From: Cristatella mucedo
Lineage: Eukaryota > Bryozoa > Phylactolaemata > Cristatellidae
Assembly: GCA_009760855.2 (NCBI GenBank)
Contig: WPIO01000044.1
Coordinates: 1,993,393 to 2,057,392 of the forward strand
Reading direction: 5' to 3'
DNA: 64,000 bases
The notes below the pieces were generated by a model that was not told where the DNA came from, made no database searches, and saw nothing but the letters and a program-made list of their open reading frames with translations. How positions within the stretch are numbered: position 1 is the first letter of the stretch; every line of letters begins with the position of its first letter. The translations under genes and the position numbers were made by a program. Positions 23,736-35,059 of this stretch are shown one piece after another.

Positions 23736-23950
23736 GGGGATAGAAAGGGCACTCTCTAGCTCTCTCTTGTAAGGTGCTCATTGGTAAAGACTTGAACCCA
23801 GGGTTTGAGTCCTGCAGCATGCAATTCTTTACTAATTACTCATTGCAATATTTTGTTATATATATTGTATTATTATTGTTATTATTATATGTGAAGTGCC
23901 TGAATATAGATTAAGTTATCTTAGGGCAGTATACAAATTGGTAATATTAT
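23736..23950 (+). repeat. SINE tail fragment with AT-rich surroundings
   Basis: At 23890-23945 the tail GAAGTGCCTGAATATAGATTAAGTTATCTTAGG ends in TATACAAATTGG; a degraded SINE head lies at 23760-23820 (GGTTTGAGTCCTGCAG). Confidence 0.5.
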
Positions 23951-23990
23951 TATAATATTATCCACAAGCATTTTAATACAAATTTCCACC

Positions 23991-23993
<3 letters not shown>

Positions 23994-24026
<33 letters not shown>
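23994..24026. repeat. (CT)n microsatellite
   Basis: About 30 bases of CT. Confidence 0.9.
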
Positions 24027-24029
<3 letters not shown>

Positions 24030-24244
24030 AGGTACTTGACCACATGAGGAAACTGGATGGTCACTTCCTAATAGCCTATAGGGACAGGTTTGAAATATTA
24101 AATAACGTTCCACTTCCTTTAGTAGGGTGCTCAGGGATCATAAATTTTGGAAAAACGTTAAGCACTACTCCTAAAAGATCAAGTGTAACGCCTGACAGTG
24201 TACACCGGACTATACCAGGTTTGGAATATTGATAGAAATAATAA

Positions 24245-24405
24245 TACCTTCGTATAGTACCATCAGAGAACTTAATCTTTGCTGCAAAGGAAGCAGGATC
24301 GAATGGTTAGTGGCAACAAGCTCAATGAAAATAAGCATAGCATGGTTAGAGGTGACATGAACAGGGTCAGCATGCAAATATGGTTAGTGGCAGCATGCGC
24401 AGTGT
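24245..24405 (-). mobile_element. LINE-A 3' terminal fragment
   Basis: Minus orientation. The tail has part of its stem-loop deleted (CATCAGAGAACTTAATCTTTGCTGC); the CATGC-rich 3' region follows. Confidence 0.65.
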
Positions 24406-24406
24406 C

Positions 24407-24460
<54 letters not shown>
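24406..24460. repeat. (TAA)n microsatellite
   Basis: About 53 bases of TAA. It lies exactly at the 3' end of the LINE-A copy that follows and so derives from its ATT-type tail. Confidence 0.95.
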
Positions 24461-24960
24461 CACTTGATAAAGTACCCTCAGAGAACTCAATCTCTTTCTA
24501 GGTGCTCTACATTACTACAATATTATTACATTATTACATTATTAAATTACTACATTACTGCAAATGAAACGCGATCGAATGGTGAGTGGTATCATGCTTG
24601 ATAAACAGCATGAATAACATGGTTAGGGATGACATGCACAGGGTCAGCATGCAAGTCATAAGTACACTAAGGACTAATCACATGGACCCACTAAATACTG
24701 TGATAAATAGATGCGTTTTTAGCATCTCTTAAAATGATGTCAAATCAGGGGATCTCGTGACACCAGTCGGAAGTGAGTTCCAGGCTCTGGGAGCATACGA
24801 TCTGAAGGCACGGTCTCTAAGTGATTTGAGGTTCATACGAGGTGTAGCTAAACGATTAGATTCATAAAAGAGGTTGGTTCGATACCTAGCCTGGTGAGGG
24901 TGTTTCACAGAGTTACTCCAAGTAGCATTAGATACATATGCAAACTAACGATGATCATAT
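24461..24960 (-). mobile_element. LINE-A 3' end copy
   Basis: Minus orientation: terminal stem-loop tail, 3' region with a short ACATTACTAC expansion at 24510-24555, and the C-terminal ORF end (equivalent of RxNLKSxxDRAF..APxAWNS) decayed at 24720-24880. Confidence 0.75.
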
Positions 24961-25081
24961 GCAAGATGGGCTAAGAATAATAACAGATCATGTTAAGACA
25001 TATTGCTACCTGCAGCCATAAACACTTGCATCTAGCCAACTGGTTAGTAAACTCAAAATGAAAGAGTTCAAGTAGCCTAAC

Positions 25082-25261
25082 CTCGATCTGCAGAGAGCTT
25101 CGACTTGCTCTTATGTCGGCCAGCTCACTTGTCAGCTGCGCTAACTGGCCATTCAGCTTGTAGCATTCCTCTCGTAGCCTTGGTACATCGGAAGTCTGCC
25201 TATCGGCTGAGCTGCCGGCTTCCAAAAGGCTGGCTTTCAAGCTGCCGACGACATTTTGAAG
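25082..25261 (-). CDS. Coiled-coil gene, exon 4
   Basis: Minus-strand acceptor CTATAATAG at 25262 and donor GAG|GTTAGG at 25081 bound exactly 60 codons. They begin LQNVVGSLKASLLEAGSS and include YKLNGQLAQLTSELADIRAS, ending SLQIE. Leucines fall at heptad spacing. Phase 0 at both ends. The plus frame at 25105-25287 is a shadow. Confidence 0.75.
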
Positions 25262-26220
25262 CTATTATAGAAACAACGGGTGGCTGATAATTTTCTCTAT
25301 GCTGCGTCAGAAGCGACGTCAGCGTTGCTAGCCACGAGTGAGCTTTACAGTGTATCATGTATGTGCAGCATGCAGAAGAAATTGCAGCACATGCCTAAAG
25401 CAACCCAATGGATGTAAAGCAAGATAACGTCATTTCTCGGGCTGATGGTCCACGATGCACAAGCTGCTCCACTTTTCACTGAGCCTCTGGGCACATGTTC
25501 TACCAATCGAGCCATATATGGTAGAAATTTTGAGCACCTGACTCCATCACTAAGCATGAACTACGAGTGCAGATGCAAGTGCACCGGGTCGAGCACATGC
25601 TAGGTTAACGTGCCTGACTGCCACTGCTACACTTCTACTGTGTTTAGCATAGGGGGAAACGTGCCTGCCAAAATGTCTTCATTACATCACCCTTCCGATT
25701 GAGAATCTGCCATGGTATCTTGATGCATCATATCTCTCCTGGCAAGGCTTCTTCTTTCTCCACACACAGGTGACCTCTTGAAGTTCACATGCTCGGACAG
25801 GTCGCCTCCTCTCATATCTGAGTGACAGTTAATTTCTTCTTGGAAGCCTCTACCCATGAACTGCTCTCCTTTTTTCACACCTTGCCCTTTTTCTTTTTCC
25901 TTCTCTAGACAGGCATGGAAGCCTTATGGCTACTACATCCAGTGTCTTACTCGCATCTGCCTAGGGCTCAGCACAGTAGAGGCCTTAGTTCAGAGCCTCA
26001 CTATAGTTCTTCATGTCGACTCGTGGCCCACGCTCCAGGCTCAGAGCAGCCATGCTGTCAACACCAACTAGAACCAAACTGTTTAGTGGCTATAAATTTA
26101 TTGCCTATCTTGTCGCACTAAGTTGAACTATTGGAAAACATTCATAATCATCTTCAGGCTATATTTCATATGGGAACGCAAATACCCTGTGTAGATGTTA
26201 AAGCAATAATAATAATAATA
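25262..26220. other. Intron sequence, no recognised feature
   Basis: Between exons 3 and 4. Open frames at 25345-26121 have no family resemblance. Confidence 0.3.
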
Positions 26221-26645
26221 AGTCCTTTGTTCAGCACCTGAAGTTCACTAAATCTTTATCCAAGCACCCTACGACTCGCTGCAAAAGAATCAATAATCAT
26301 GAGTTAATAGCAAGCATGGTATCAAACTTGGACAGGCATGCAAAAGCACACAAGAAAACAATCAGATTCAATGTCAATTCATAAGACCCTGGTAACTAGC
26401 ATGCATTGAATCCTACACTAGTAAGGGTGTAAATTGCACAGGAAAAAAACAATATCACTGGGTCACAGGAAAGCTGAGAGGAAAAGATGCTATTTTGGCT
26501 GAGACTTAAATAATGCCAAGTCTATACAGATGGTAACAGAAGCCGAAAGTGAGTTTCAGACTTTCGGTGCATATGAACTGGTCACCAAAAGATAACACTT
26601 TAGTTCGACGAACAGCCAAACGGCTGGAAGCCATGGGAGAGAGCA
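26221..26645 (-). mobile_element. LINE-like 3' fragment, other subfamily
   Basis: The minus strand shows a decayed C-terminal LINE ORF (region 26530-26600, equivalent of APKVWNSLSA..) and a 3' region ending near a (AAT)n stretch at 26203-26221. It differs from LINE-A in its tail (CACCTGAAGTTCACTAAATC). Confidence 0.45.
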
Positions 26646-27667
26646 GATAAGAGGAGCAAATAGAGAGGCTGCCTCAAGAATGTGAAGCCATGTGGAATCG
26701 CTATTGTGCATACATGTGAAGCCATTGACTCATCGCTATTACAGCACAGATAACATGTGAAAACTTAACAAAAAATAGAATCACGCAACAGGTTTTGGTC
26801 TGCTCATACACAGAGAACGGTTCCTTATGGGACAACTGCCGTATGAACGCCAGCTTAGTAATGACTGTCACTGTATTTCCAAGCAATAATCTACAATTAC
26901 ATTTTGTACCTAGAGACTTTTGGATTAACCTACCAACTAATTATACCGATTAGTGCTGATGATCGTGTATTGCAAGTCAGGTACAGATCAGTCACCATAA
27001 TTTTTTTAATGCAACGGCAACAACTTGATATGCATCAATGATCACATGCGATAGAGAGAAGAAGCTGCATATGACAGTGTGAATACAATAGCATCTCCAA
27101 ACTTGACCCAGCTTGCTACTGAATTAATCCTTTTTTAAGTCACTCGAAAGATTACCATGGTCAGTAATAGCGATCAGCCCTAAGCCACTCTCTGGGTATC
27201 ATTTCAACTCCATACTGCATTCTTCAAGCATCACATGTGTCAGTTTCCTCTGTTATCCTGCAGCCATTTTCAATTAGTGCAGGTCAGTCAGACGTCTTCA
27301 GTCCACTAAATAAAGGAATATCAAAAAAATCAGCAGCATATCCAAGAAATGCAAATAACGTCCTTAGCATTACATTCGTTCAGAGAATAGAAAATGGTCT
27401 AACACATCTGAAAAGGAAACTGGGCGATTACCAGTACTATCAAAAACACATACTGTGTCTTATACCTCTCAACTAGGCATGCACAAATCAGGTATCCCAA
27501 CATTATTTATACGCCGCTTAAATTATTTAGACTTGACTGCGATTTTTCAACCTCTGACTCCTTATATTGCTCAATTGATTGTTAAGTAAGCATTGGCTTC
27601 GAAACAGCAGCTTCAAAATTCATGCTGACGAGTAATATATATTTACTTTTCACATTTAGGAACTTAC
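26646..27667. other. AT-rich intron sequence, no recognised feature
   Basis: Nothing recognised. Confidence 0.3.
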
Positions 27668-27733
27668 TTCTTCATTCTCGGCAAGTAACTCGGAAATGTC
27701 GGTCGAATAACTTTGGCACAAAGTCTCAAATTC
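27668..27733 (-). CDS. Coiled-coil gene, exon 3
   Basis: The donor is a consensus GAA|GTAAGT. Upstream 22 codons read EFETLCQSYSTDISELLAEN followed by EE, acidic and heptad-like. The acceptor (AATTTTTGAAG) is non-ideal, but an in-frame stop just upstream limits the exon. Phase 0 at both ends fits exons 2 and 4. Confidence 0.55.
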
Positions 27734-29775
27734 CTTCAAAAATTGTCACTCGATTACACAACAGTAAGTACGGTAAGCACTTAATCCTACAACACGGTTG
27801 CCACCACCGACGCTGATAAATTCAAGATCATACCAAAATACAAATAGTTCATAAAGTATATAGTCAACAACAGGTCTATAAAAATTGCCCGTTTCTATTC
27901 AATGAATGTATCATAACCCGCATTCCATGGTTTACAGCATTTCTGTTGCTTGACACGTTATGCATTGTATATGGTCATAGCTTGTGAGATTATGCTTTTA
28001 GCTCACTAAAAATAATCCTAAGCAACGCCTGTCAAACAATAACGATAGTCACTAAGTAAGACACTCATTTAGCAACATAACCAAATACAATATCTGTAAT
28101 CCAATGTGCACTACCTAAATGTATGCTATTGTTGACAGAGATTCTCGTGCATTTTGAGGGCTGTGAAATTGTCGACGATCGGGTGTAAGAAAACATGCTA
28201 GATGGTCTAATTGACCATTCATCCACTGCGAAACATCGTGATGACTACAGAAAGAACATTTATGGGAGGGGCCCTGGAAGTTTCACCCAGTATCTACTCA
28301 CAGTTTCTTCTGTTGTAGCTGCCAGTCACCCAGCCAAGTCAGCTGATGATTCGCATTAGAAATTATTTCAATAGCCTTTTTTATCTGCCAGCAAAGACTA
28401 GAGAATGATAATTCGGTTGGTGAGCTTATGGCATGCGTGGATGACGCACAAGCTCTGCCGGAGACTAGCCGAACAAGCTTGCACGAAGGTCACTTGCAAT
28501 AGAGACGATGTCGAGTCATGTGATATCCGAAGCAAGGTTCTGGGGTTGGCTGTACTCAGGACACTATCAAATAGTGAAGCAAAAAACATCCATTGCAGTA
28601 AAACTTTGGTAAGCATATGGATGTGCATGTATATTCGTATAAACATGCACAGTATTGTTGACCAAGTATAACAAAAATGTGAACTGGGGACGATATGTCT
28701 TCAAAGTAGCATTATCATTTTCGTAAATGAAGCGAAATTCTCATAATCCAACTGCAGACACTAGAAATTCGAAAGATTATCGTTCTAAAGTTGTTGACCC
28801 TGCTTGCACAAAGGCTGTATACAAATTCCAGGGCTCTTCCTGCTCTATCCAAAGAGCGCCGGGCAGACATTGGTCACGACTAGCCTCCTAGAAAAATAAC
28901 TCTAATAAATTGCTTTGTTAAGATGATCTCAAAGCGCGTCCGAGCGCAAATGAGCAACTCGTTTATTGGTAATGGTCTTTAATTTGCGTGACTAGTCCAT
29001 AACCAAGGAAAATGGAGATTCAAAAATTGCTTTGGATGGCGAGACCGAGTGTCTGCCAACACAGCCGGTGAGCCAGCCCTAATAAGGGAAATCTTGCAGT
29101 CCTTTCTTCGTTTAGCAAAATCTTTTAAGAATGAAAGATGCAAAAATTAGTTTCTCATCATTTAACATCAAAATCAAACCTAGTTCTCATAAGTTCTAAT
29201 GATATGTAAAGTTCAACTATGAAATTGCCCCTTTCTATTCGCCTTCACATTCTCATTATATTCGTCATTCTCGCGGGCTCTTTTCCAATCGCTCCGGGCC
29301 GACTAGCGAATCAGCAGTGGCCGCGTTTACTGAAAAACGATATCAACTTTTAAATTTAGTTTTAAAGTTCAACTACGACTTTGCTTTTGTCCTTCGCAAT
29401 TATACCAGTATATGCAAAGTGCACGGTCTCTCTTTCTGTATGTCAGTGCCGGCTAGGGAAGAAGCCAGGACTCGTTTTCGGGACATACAAACTTACGTAC
29501 ATCGCAAATTATATGGATATATATTAAGGTACATGGGCTTGTCACGGGCATTTTCTGCAATTCACTAAACAGGTACTGTTCACGTAAGCGTGCAGGCGCC
29601 AAGCTTTAATAGCTGTCACTCCGGCGGCATGCTAAGCTACAGCATTATCAACAGGGCCTAGACGGGTATGCAAGGTTGAAATGGGATTACTTATGGTAGC
29701 AAAGCTGCATCTTGACTACAGAAAGACTGAATTATTCAAAACTTTGCTGAACACCAAGCTTTTGAATGAATATAA
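27734..29775. other. Intron sequence, no recognised feature
   Basis: Long AT-rich intron. A strong minus donor (AAACT|GTGAGT near 28300) follows a short CTACAACAGAAGAAACT segment, but its phase does not fit exon 3. Nothing else seen. Confidence 0.3.
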
Positions 29776-30130
29776 TGTAATATATCTCCGTCTGTAAGTC
29801 CACAAAGCCATATAGACTATGTGGGTTACGTGTGAGTTTTGTATAAGGCACTCACAGCCTAAGCGGCATTCGGTAGCAACAGACTTTGTCTCACGCCTCA
29901 AAGAGAAAGTGGGAAGCATAACAGAGTGAAGAGAGCAGTTGAGGTAGTGATTAGCATGGAAGTAGCACCTTAGGATCGCTGAAAAGGGTGAGCCATAGTC
30001 GGCAGCCGGAGAGTTGTTGCCGTTTCCTAAGAATTGTGGAAGCGAGTTCCACTATCTTGGGCCTGCAGAGCTATAGCTTCTGTCGCCAACGGTCTTTAAG
30101 TGCCGGCGGAACGCAGCTGTCCACGGAGTC
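29776..30130 (-). mobile_element. LINE-B 3' fragment
   Basis: Minus orientation. C-terminal ORF remnant (RLKTVGDRSYSS.. / ..IVELASTILRKR, with frameshifts) and the 3' region with CACTCACAGCCTAAGCGGC on the plus strand, as in the copies at 37561 and 40012. Confidence 0.7.
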
Positions 30131-30194
30131 ATGTCCTAACTATTCGGGTAGTGACGTCGCCGTCCCTGGCGCTTAATTGAAACGTCTTAGCGAT

Positions 30195-30610
30195 CCAGCG
30201 TTCAGGTCGTTTGCACCGAAAATCTGGAATTGACGTCCAGCTACTACATTCACTATCTGCAATGGCCTTGCATCATTTAAAGTCTCAGCAAGAAAACCCA
30301 TTTGCTCCGGTCAGTTTTTCCTTCGCCCCAGCGAACCTATCTTTTTTGTTTATGTGCTTTGCATGCTTACTTGTCACGACCAAGTCCATGTTACTAATCA
30401 GAGGTCCCTCTAGCCGATGGCCCTGAATGTCCACTTGTTTGCTTTAGCATTCTGGTACCACGTATGATACTTGTTTGCTTGTATAGGCTTGTCTAAACAT
30501 GATACTGTGCATGTCACTACCTCCTTCGCTATTGATTCGCATGCAGCGAGCTGTAAAACGCCTAGATAGAGATATAATTTTCTTTGGGGACAACATAAAC
30601 GACGCAGTAG
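30195..30610 (+). mobile_element. LINE-A 3' end fragment, diverged
   Basis: Plus orientation. An SAPKIWN-like C-terminal remnant lies near 30210 and the tail AAACGCCTAGATAGAGATATAATTTTCTTTGGGG at 30555-30590. Confidence 0.6.
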
Positions 30611-31009
30611 TATTCTTATTTTTATTATAAGCCCAACAAAACTTCTAGAACGCTGCATTTAATAAAATTAAATTCATTGTTCAATTTAAACTGTGCAAAT
30701 TGAGCTGGCTCTCCTCCAATGGGTCAGTGCCAGCTATATAATCTGCAGTGACTTTCGCTTATGGAACTCAAGCACATTCAAAATTTTTGACGTAAATAAA
30801 ACTAATTACAAGTAAAAATGTTTGTTGGGGCTTTCAAATACGGTTAGGCTTACGATCTGCAATGGGCAGAGGTAGAACTAGTACTAATATTCAGCTAATA
30901 TTGCTTTGAAGTTGGAGTCATATCACTAGGCATTCTAGCATGTTTATGTGAGCACATGCTGGAGCCGGATGAATGGTTAATAATAGGACTAATAGTAAAA
31001 CATATATAT

Positions 31010-31210
31010 AGTGTCATACTAAGTCTCTTTCTAGACACCTAACATGTGCTGGAAAGAAAATATGTAAATTGGCTAGCGATTGCACACAAAGTGTCAGTAT
31101 CCATGAGCATTAAAAAGATGATCAACATTGATGGAGCAAAGGCTCTGATTAACAGGTGGCTTTTGAGCTTTTATAAATGTCCAGTCAGGGGACTCTATCT
31201 TCGGTGCCAG
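31010..31210 (-). mobile_element. LINE-A 3' fragment, strongly decayed
   Basis: On plus: CATACTAAGTCTCTTTCTAG and downstream TGTCAGTATCCATGAGCAT and AACAGGTGGCTTTTGAGC, matching the LINE-A 3' region in minus orientation at low identity. Confidence 0.5.
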
Positions 31211-31244
31211 AGTCGTGAAGCATAGCAAAAGCTATCAGGGTTAC

Positions 31245-31312
31245 GTTGACAAATGTGAGCCACGTAAGTCTCTATACTTGATCGGCAGCATGACCTTAAC
31301 GTTGCTTCTCTA
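31245..31312 (-). pseudogene. Decayed partial copy of coiled-coil gene exon 1
   Basis: Plus-strand GTGAGCCACGTAAGTCTC..GCAGCATGACCTTAACG..GCTTCTCTATA matches 31949-32009 (GTGAGCCACGTAAGTCTC..GCAGCATGATCTTCACGA..GCTTCTCGATA) at roughly 80 percent, with small deletions. On the minus strand it has lost the reading frame. It lies inside the intron or 3' flank about 0.65 kb from the parent exon and looks like an old tandem duplication. Confidence 0.65.
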
Positions 31313-31558
31313 TATTGCTAAAGTCGCGAGGGCTGCATTCATACTATTTCAGCACGGCTGTTAGCTCAGTTCAAGAAATAGGCTCCCAAGAAAAATTACT
31401 CCCTGTCTACGTTTGTGCAATTGCAGCGAGACAAGGTAAGCCCGTAATTCAATTGACATCACTAAAGCAGAGGGTATCTGCAAAAGGCCAAAACAAAAGC
31501 TGGGCAAACAAAGTTGAGAGTCAGAACACTGTTGATTAACCACAGCAAGCCAGCATAC

Positions 31559-31632
31559 CTGTTTCTTGGCTTTCAGCTCATCCTGAGCAGCAACTAGATC
31601 ACGGATCAGTAGAGATACCTGAGTAGTAATAT
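31559..31632 (-). CDS. Coiled-coil gene, exon 2
   Basis: Donor CAG|GTATGC at 31558. Codons VSLLIRDLVAAQDELKAKKQ are clear. The 5' border is less sure: an AG at 31633 (GGCAAAG) adds ITTQ and completes the split codon left by exon 1 (G + AT), whereas the better-looking CTCAG at 31619 would bring a stop into frame. I therefore chose 31632. It ends in phase 0. Confidence 0.55.
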
Positions 31633-31816
31633 CTTTGCCTTGGTCACAACTATTACAACAGTATTGTCTTATAACAGACACCACTGATGCATTTGTATCT
31701 GTAAAGAATATTTAAGTGGAGAAGTCTAGTGTGTGGCTCTGCTTAAAGCTGGCTTAAAGCTCTTAAGTCACGCAGCAACGGTTGAAAGCATTTGCTGCCT
31801 TTAGCATCCAAGTTAC

Positions 31817-32039
31817 CAGAAAGTGTAGCCAGTGCTGCACTGCTAGACTTGACTTCAGACTGCGACTGCTTAAGAAGCAGATGAAGCTGCTCGTTTTCTG
31901 CCTCTACCTCTAAAGTCAGGGTTTCTCGCTCAGCCGACAAGTTTCGGATGTGAGCCACGTAAGTCTCAGCCTGTGCTACTTCAGCAGCATGATCTTCACG
32001 AAGCTTCTCGATACTTTGCAATGCCGTGTGCAAGTCAGC
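31817..32039 (-). CDS. Coiled-coil gene, exon 1 of those seen
   Basis: Minus-strand acceptor ATGAATTTGCAG at 32040 and donor TCTG|GTAACT at 31816 frame 74 codons beginning ADLHTALQSIEKLREDHAAE. These include SAERETLTLEVEAENEQLHL and then a Ser/Ala-rich end, a textbook heptad pattern. It ends in phase 1. It is not the true first exon, because it opens in phase 0 after an acceptor and no start codon context is evident; the ATG 12 bases upstream lies within the acceptor. Confidence 0.75.
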
Positions 32040-32454
32040 CTGCAAATTCATAGGTAAGGAGCAGTGAGGCTAAAACATCATGTGATAGTAACTGACAGCA
32101 ACATGGAATAGACGACAGAACTTAAGCTGTGATCACAAATTTGCCACATATTCTTGAGAACTGCAGTACAATTGCTTGCTAATTTCTGCACGTAAAGAAG
32201 TGCTCAACTGCAGGAGCTTCAGCTATGGCTAAGATGCAGAAACTTGTGTAGCTTAACAAGATCTTTTAACCTGTTCTTACAAATATTGCGGCTATATGTG
32301 TGCTCAGCTAATGCTTCCTGCACTGCCAAATTGCAATCAGGTTATAGACAGGTTTTCTATTATGAGTTATTGAGCGTTATTGAGAGAAGCTAGGACAAGT
32401 AAGTCACACGATTAAACTGCTAACTGGCCACAGTTATGTAAAAATATATATATA
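32040..32454. other. Intron/upstream sequence, no recognised feature
   Basis: Nothing recognised apart from a (TA)n stretch at 32443-32455. Confidence 0.3.
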
Positions 32455-32593
32455 TAATTCATTTGTATAGCGTCCTAACAGAACTTATTCTCTATTCAGG
32501 TGCTTCACATATGTCACGAGGCTCGAGCCCACGACCTCGGCCAGACCTTGGTCGGGGCGAGCACACAAAACACTGGGCCAAGCCAGCTCGGAG
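32455..32593 (-). mobile_element. SINE-A copy
   Basis: Minus orientation, near consensus (CCCCGACCAAGGTCTGGCC, GGGCTCGAGCC, tail ending CGCTATACAAATGAATT). A (TA)n tract lies at its 3' end. Confidence 0.85.
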
Positions 32594-32927
32594 TGTACAT
32601 TTAGGTATTATCAATAGCCTGGCCTAAAACAGCACAATTTCTGTCGAACCAACATAAGTGTATAACAGAGCCTAGTGCTAAATGGCAATTAGCACTGGGT
32701 GTGGTTCAATGACATCGGAGCTCACAACCCTAACGACTCAGCATAGAATTATCATTTTCATCAAGCTTCACTGTGCAGCACTGTGTAATGAAATTAATGC
32801 ATATAAAAGCCGACGATCGCTAAGTTATGATAGCAGCACTGCATTAGTGATGTACGTAAATCTGCTCCAATTAAATATTCATTTAGCTGAGCACTACTGC
32901 CACCTACCTCACTTTAAATTCGAGCAA
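32594..32927. other. No recognised feature
   Basis: A 103-aa plus frame (32682-32993) runs into the LINE and has no recognised motif. Confidence 0.3.
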
Positions 32928-34420
32928 ATAATAATAATGCGTTTGTATAGCACCCTCGGAGAACTCAACCTCTTTCTGGGCACTTTATCTTAGCTGCAAA
33001 GCAAGCATGATCAAATCATTACAGGTAGAATGTTCAATGACAACAAGAGTAACAAGGTTAGGGGTGACATGCACAGGACCTGAATGCAAATGTGGTGAGT
33101 GGCAGCATGCACAGTGTCAGTATGCATGAGCACACCAAGCACGAATCACATGAGCTCACTAAATGCTGTGATAAATGGATGCACTTTTACATTCTTTTTA
33201 ATGTCGTCAAGTCAGGGGATGTTGTGACTCCAGTAGAAAGTGAGTTCCAGGCTTTGGGAGCATATGAACTAATCGTACGGTCTCTAAAGGATTTGAGGTT
33301 CGCACGAGGTATTGGTAAACGATTAGATTTCGAAAAGCAGGTGGTACGATACTTAGCATTTTGGGGGTCGATCTGATAGATAGGCTGGAGCCAAAGAATC
33401 AAGGAAACTAAAAGTGAGTGACAGAACATTGAAGTCGATGCACTGCTTGCTCGGAGCTAGTGCAGGTCGGCGAGAAATGGTGTGATGTGGCAACTGCGAC
33501 ACTCATGCCTGACAAGCCTAGCTGCAGAGTTTTACTGTGTAGCTGATCTGGTCGTTTAGTGAACGATCACGTTGCAACAGGACGCCTACATTTCGTGCAT
33601 ATGCTGCAAGAGATACGCTGGCTAAGACGATTTTCAGCATTTAGCTTTCAAATATTCGAGTCACACTTGGTTTTCCCATAACTAGCAAGTTGGTTTATCA
33701 TCATTCAACTTGAGAAAGTTTGCTGCCATCCATGTGCGGATGTCATCAATTCATGCAGCGAATGAGTTGGGAGAATTCGACTTGCTGTAGTCCAGGGAGG
33801 GATCAAAGCAAAGGTACAATTGAGTGTCATCTGCATAGAAGTGAAAGCCTGGGTTGTGCGTGGCAATCGCACCGGCAAGAGGGAGACTATAAACTGTGAA
33901 GAGAGGCTGAACAAGCATGTAGCCCTGAGGTACACAGTTGTTCAATGAGTCCTTCGGATGACTTGTATCCGTTTACATCAATGCACTGGAATACCCAATC
34001 CCACTCAGATAGGACCGAAACATCGTATTGACTTGCCAGTGATGTCAAAGTGATATGAGAGGCGCTCGAGAAGGACTTGGTGATCGATAGTATCAAAACC
34101 TGCCGAAAGATCGAACAAAACGTGCAGAGAGACTGTACGTAGGTCTGCATTCCTAAGAAGGTCGTTATACGCCCGAAGCAATGCTAACTCAGTGGAGTGA
34201 TTAGCTCTCAAACCAGACTTCAGCTGACTACCTAAGTTTGAAGTTTCAATGTATGAGTTCAGCTAATCTTCCACGACTCGTTCCAGTGTCTTTGATAGGA
34301 ACTGTAGACGGGAGACTGAGCGATAGTTGCTCAAGTTCTCATGGTCTAGTGTTGCTTTCTTAAACAGTGGCCTGACTAAAGCCTTTTTGAAAGGACATGA
34401 TCTGGGGCTAAGGACATATT
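32928..34420 (-). mobile_element. LINE-A copy, the most complete RT in the window
   Basis: Minus orientation. From 34420 downward: FKKATLDHENLSNYRSVSRL and FLSKTLERVVED (RT start) near 34270-34370, LRANHSTELALLRAYNDLL, LFDLSAGFDTIDHQVLLERL (catalytic Asp block) at 34060-34210, FTVYSLPLAG and FHFYADDTQLYLCF (ADD catalytic box) near 33810-33900, then C-terminal SKSNRLPIPRANLKSFRDR and APKAWNSL at 33190-33340. The consensus tail is at 32935-33000. Frameshifts and deletions (for example between 33460 and 33700) make it defective, and the endonuclease domain is absent because of 5' truncation. Confidence 0.8.
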
Positions 34421-35059
34421 TATAATGCTGTTTATGCATGCATCATATCTATTGCTCGGCTGTGCTTGATCCTTATTCTATTCATTTTAAACAGCATTGG
34501 TCTCCGGCCAAGCACGCCACACACCAAAGACCAGCTCTACTGCAGCCTCCACTCGAAGCATATAGGGTCCAACCGCTGCCCTGGCCCCACGAAGTGATCA
34601 CCGAACACGAGGGTACAAGATCTGAGCTCAGTCAAAACGGAGCATGTGGGTAAAATCACCAGAACAAGCGTCGAACGATTTTGGCAGCTCGACAGCCGAT
34701 CCTACTGAGAAGAGGCCATTACCTCGGTCTGAAGATAAAGGTGCCAAAGATAAGTCATTTTGTCTTCAGTAGTGCACAGGGATATATCCAACCCTGCCGT
34801 CGGAAAAAGTCCATCTGACACAGCATCGGAAGTCTGCAATAGAGCCAAGCCTCTTACACTGCAAGTGAATGTTGCTGGGTTGAACTTGTCAGAAAGACTA
34901 ACATGCTTCGCCAGCCATGCCTCACTAAAAACTAAAAAACTAACAGAATGTCAGCCTAGCCACAAATAAAGCAGCAATGACGCTTCCGGAAACTGGTATC
35001 TCAAGTTGGAGTCATGCTGGTGGTGGGGTATCGTTTTGCTACATCAGCGACGCCAACCA
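34421..35059. other. No confident feature
   Basis: A minus-strand donor-like GAG|GTAATG at 34690 follows an open stretch (KMTYLWHLYLQTE), but identity and acceptor are doubtful. Nothing else recognised. Confidence 0.3.

Noticed and set aside
25042-25071. Possible 30-bp micro-exon (LARCKCLWLQ) after exon 4
   Set aside because: Splice motifs and phase fit, but it would need a 42-nt intron and the peptide is hydrophobic, unlike the rest of the protein.
28300-28345. AAACT|GTGAGT donor after CTACAACAGAAGAAACT
   Set aside because: A good donor and coil-like codons, but it ends in phase 2 and no start for the next exon (27733) fits that phase.
34690-34765. Minus-strand KMTYLWHLYLQTE stretch before GAG|GTAATG as an upstream exon of the coiled-coil gene
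   Set aside because: Not coiled-coil-like and the acceptor is uncertain; listed only as a possibility.
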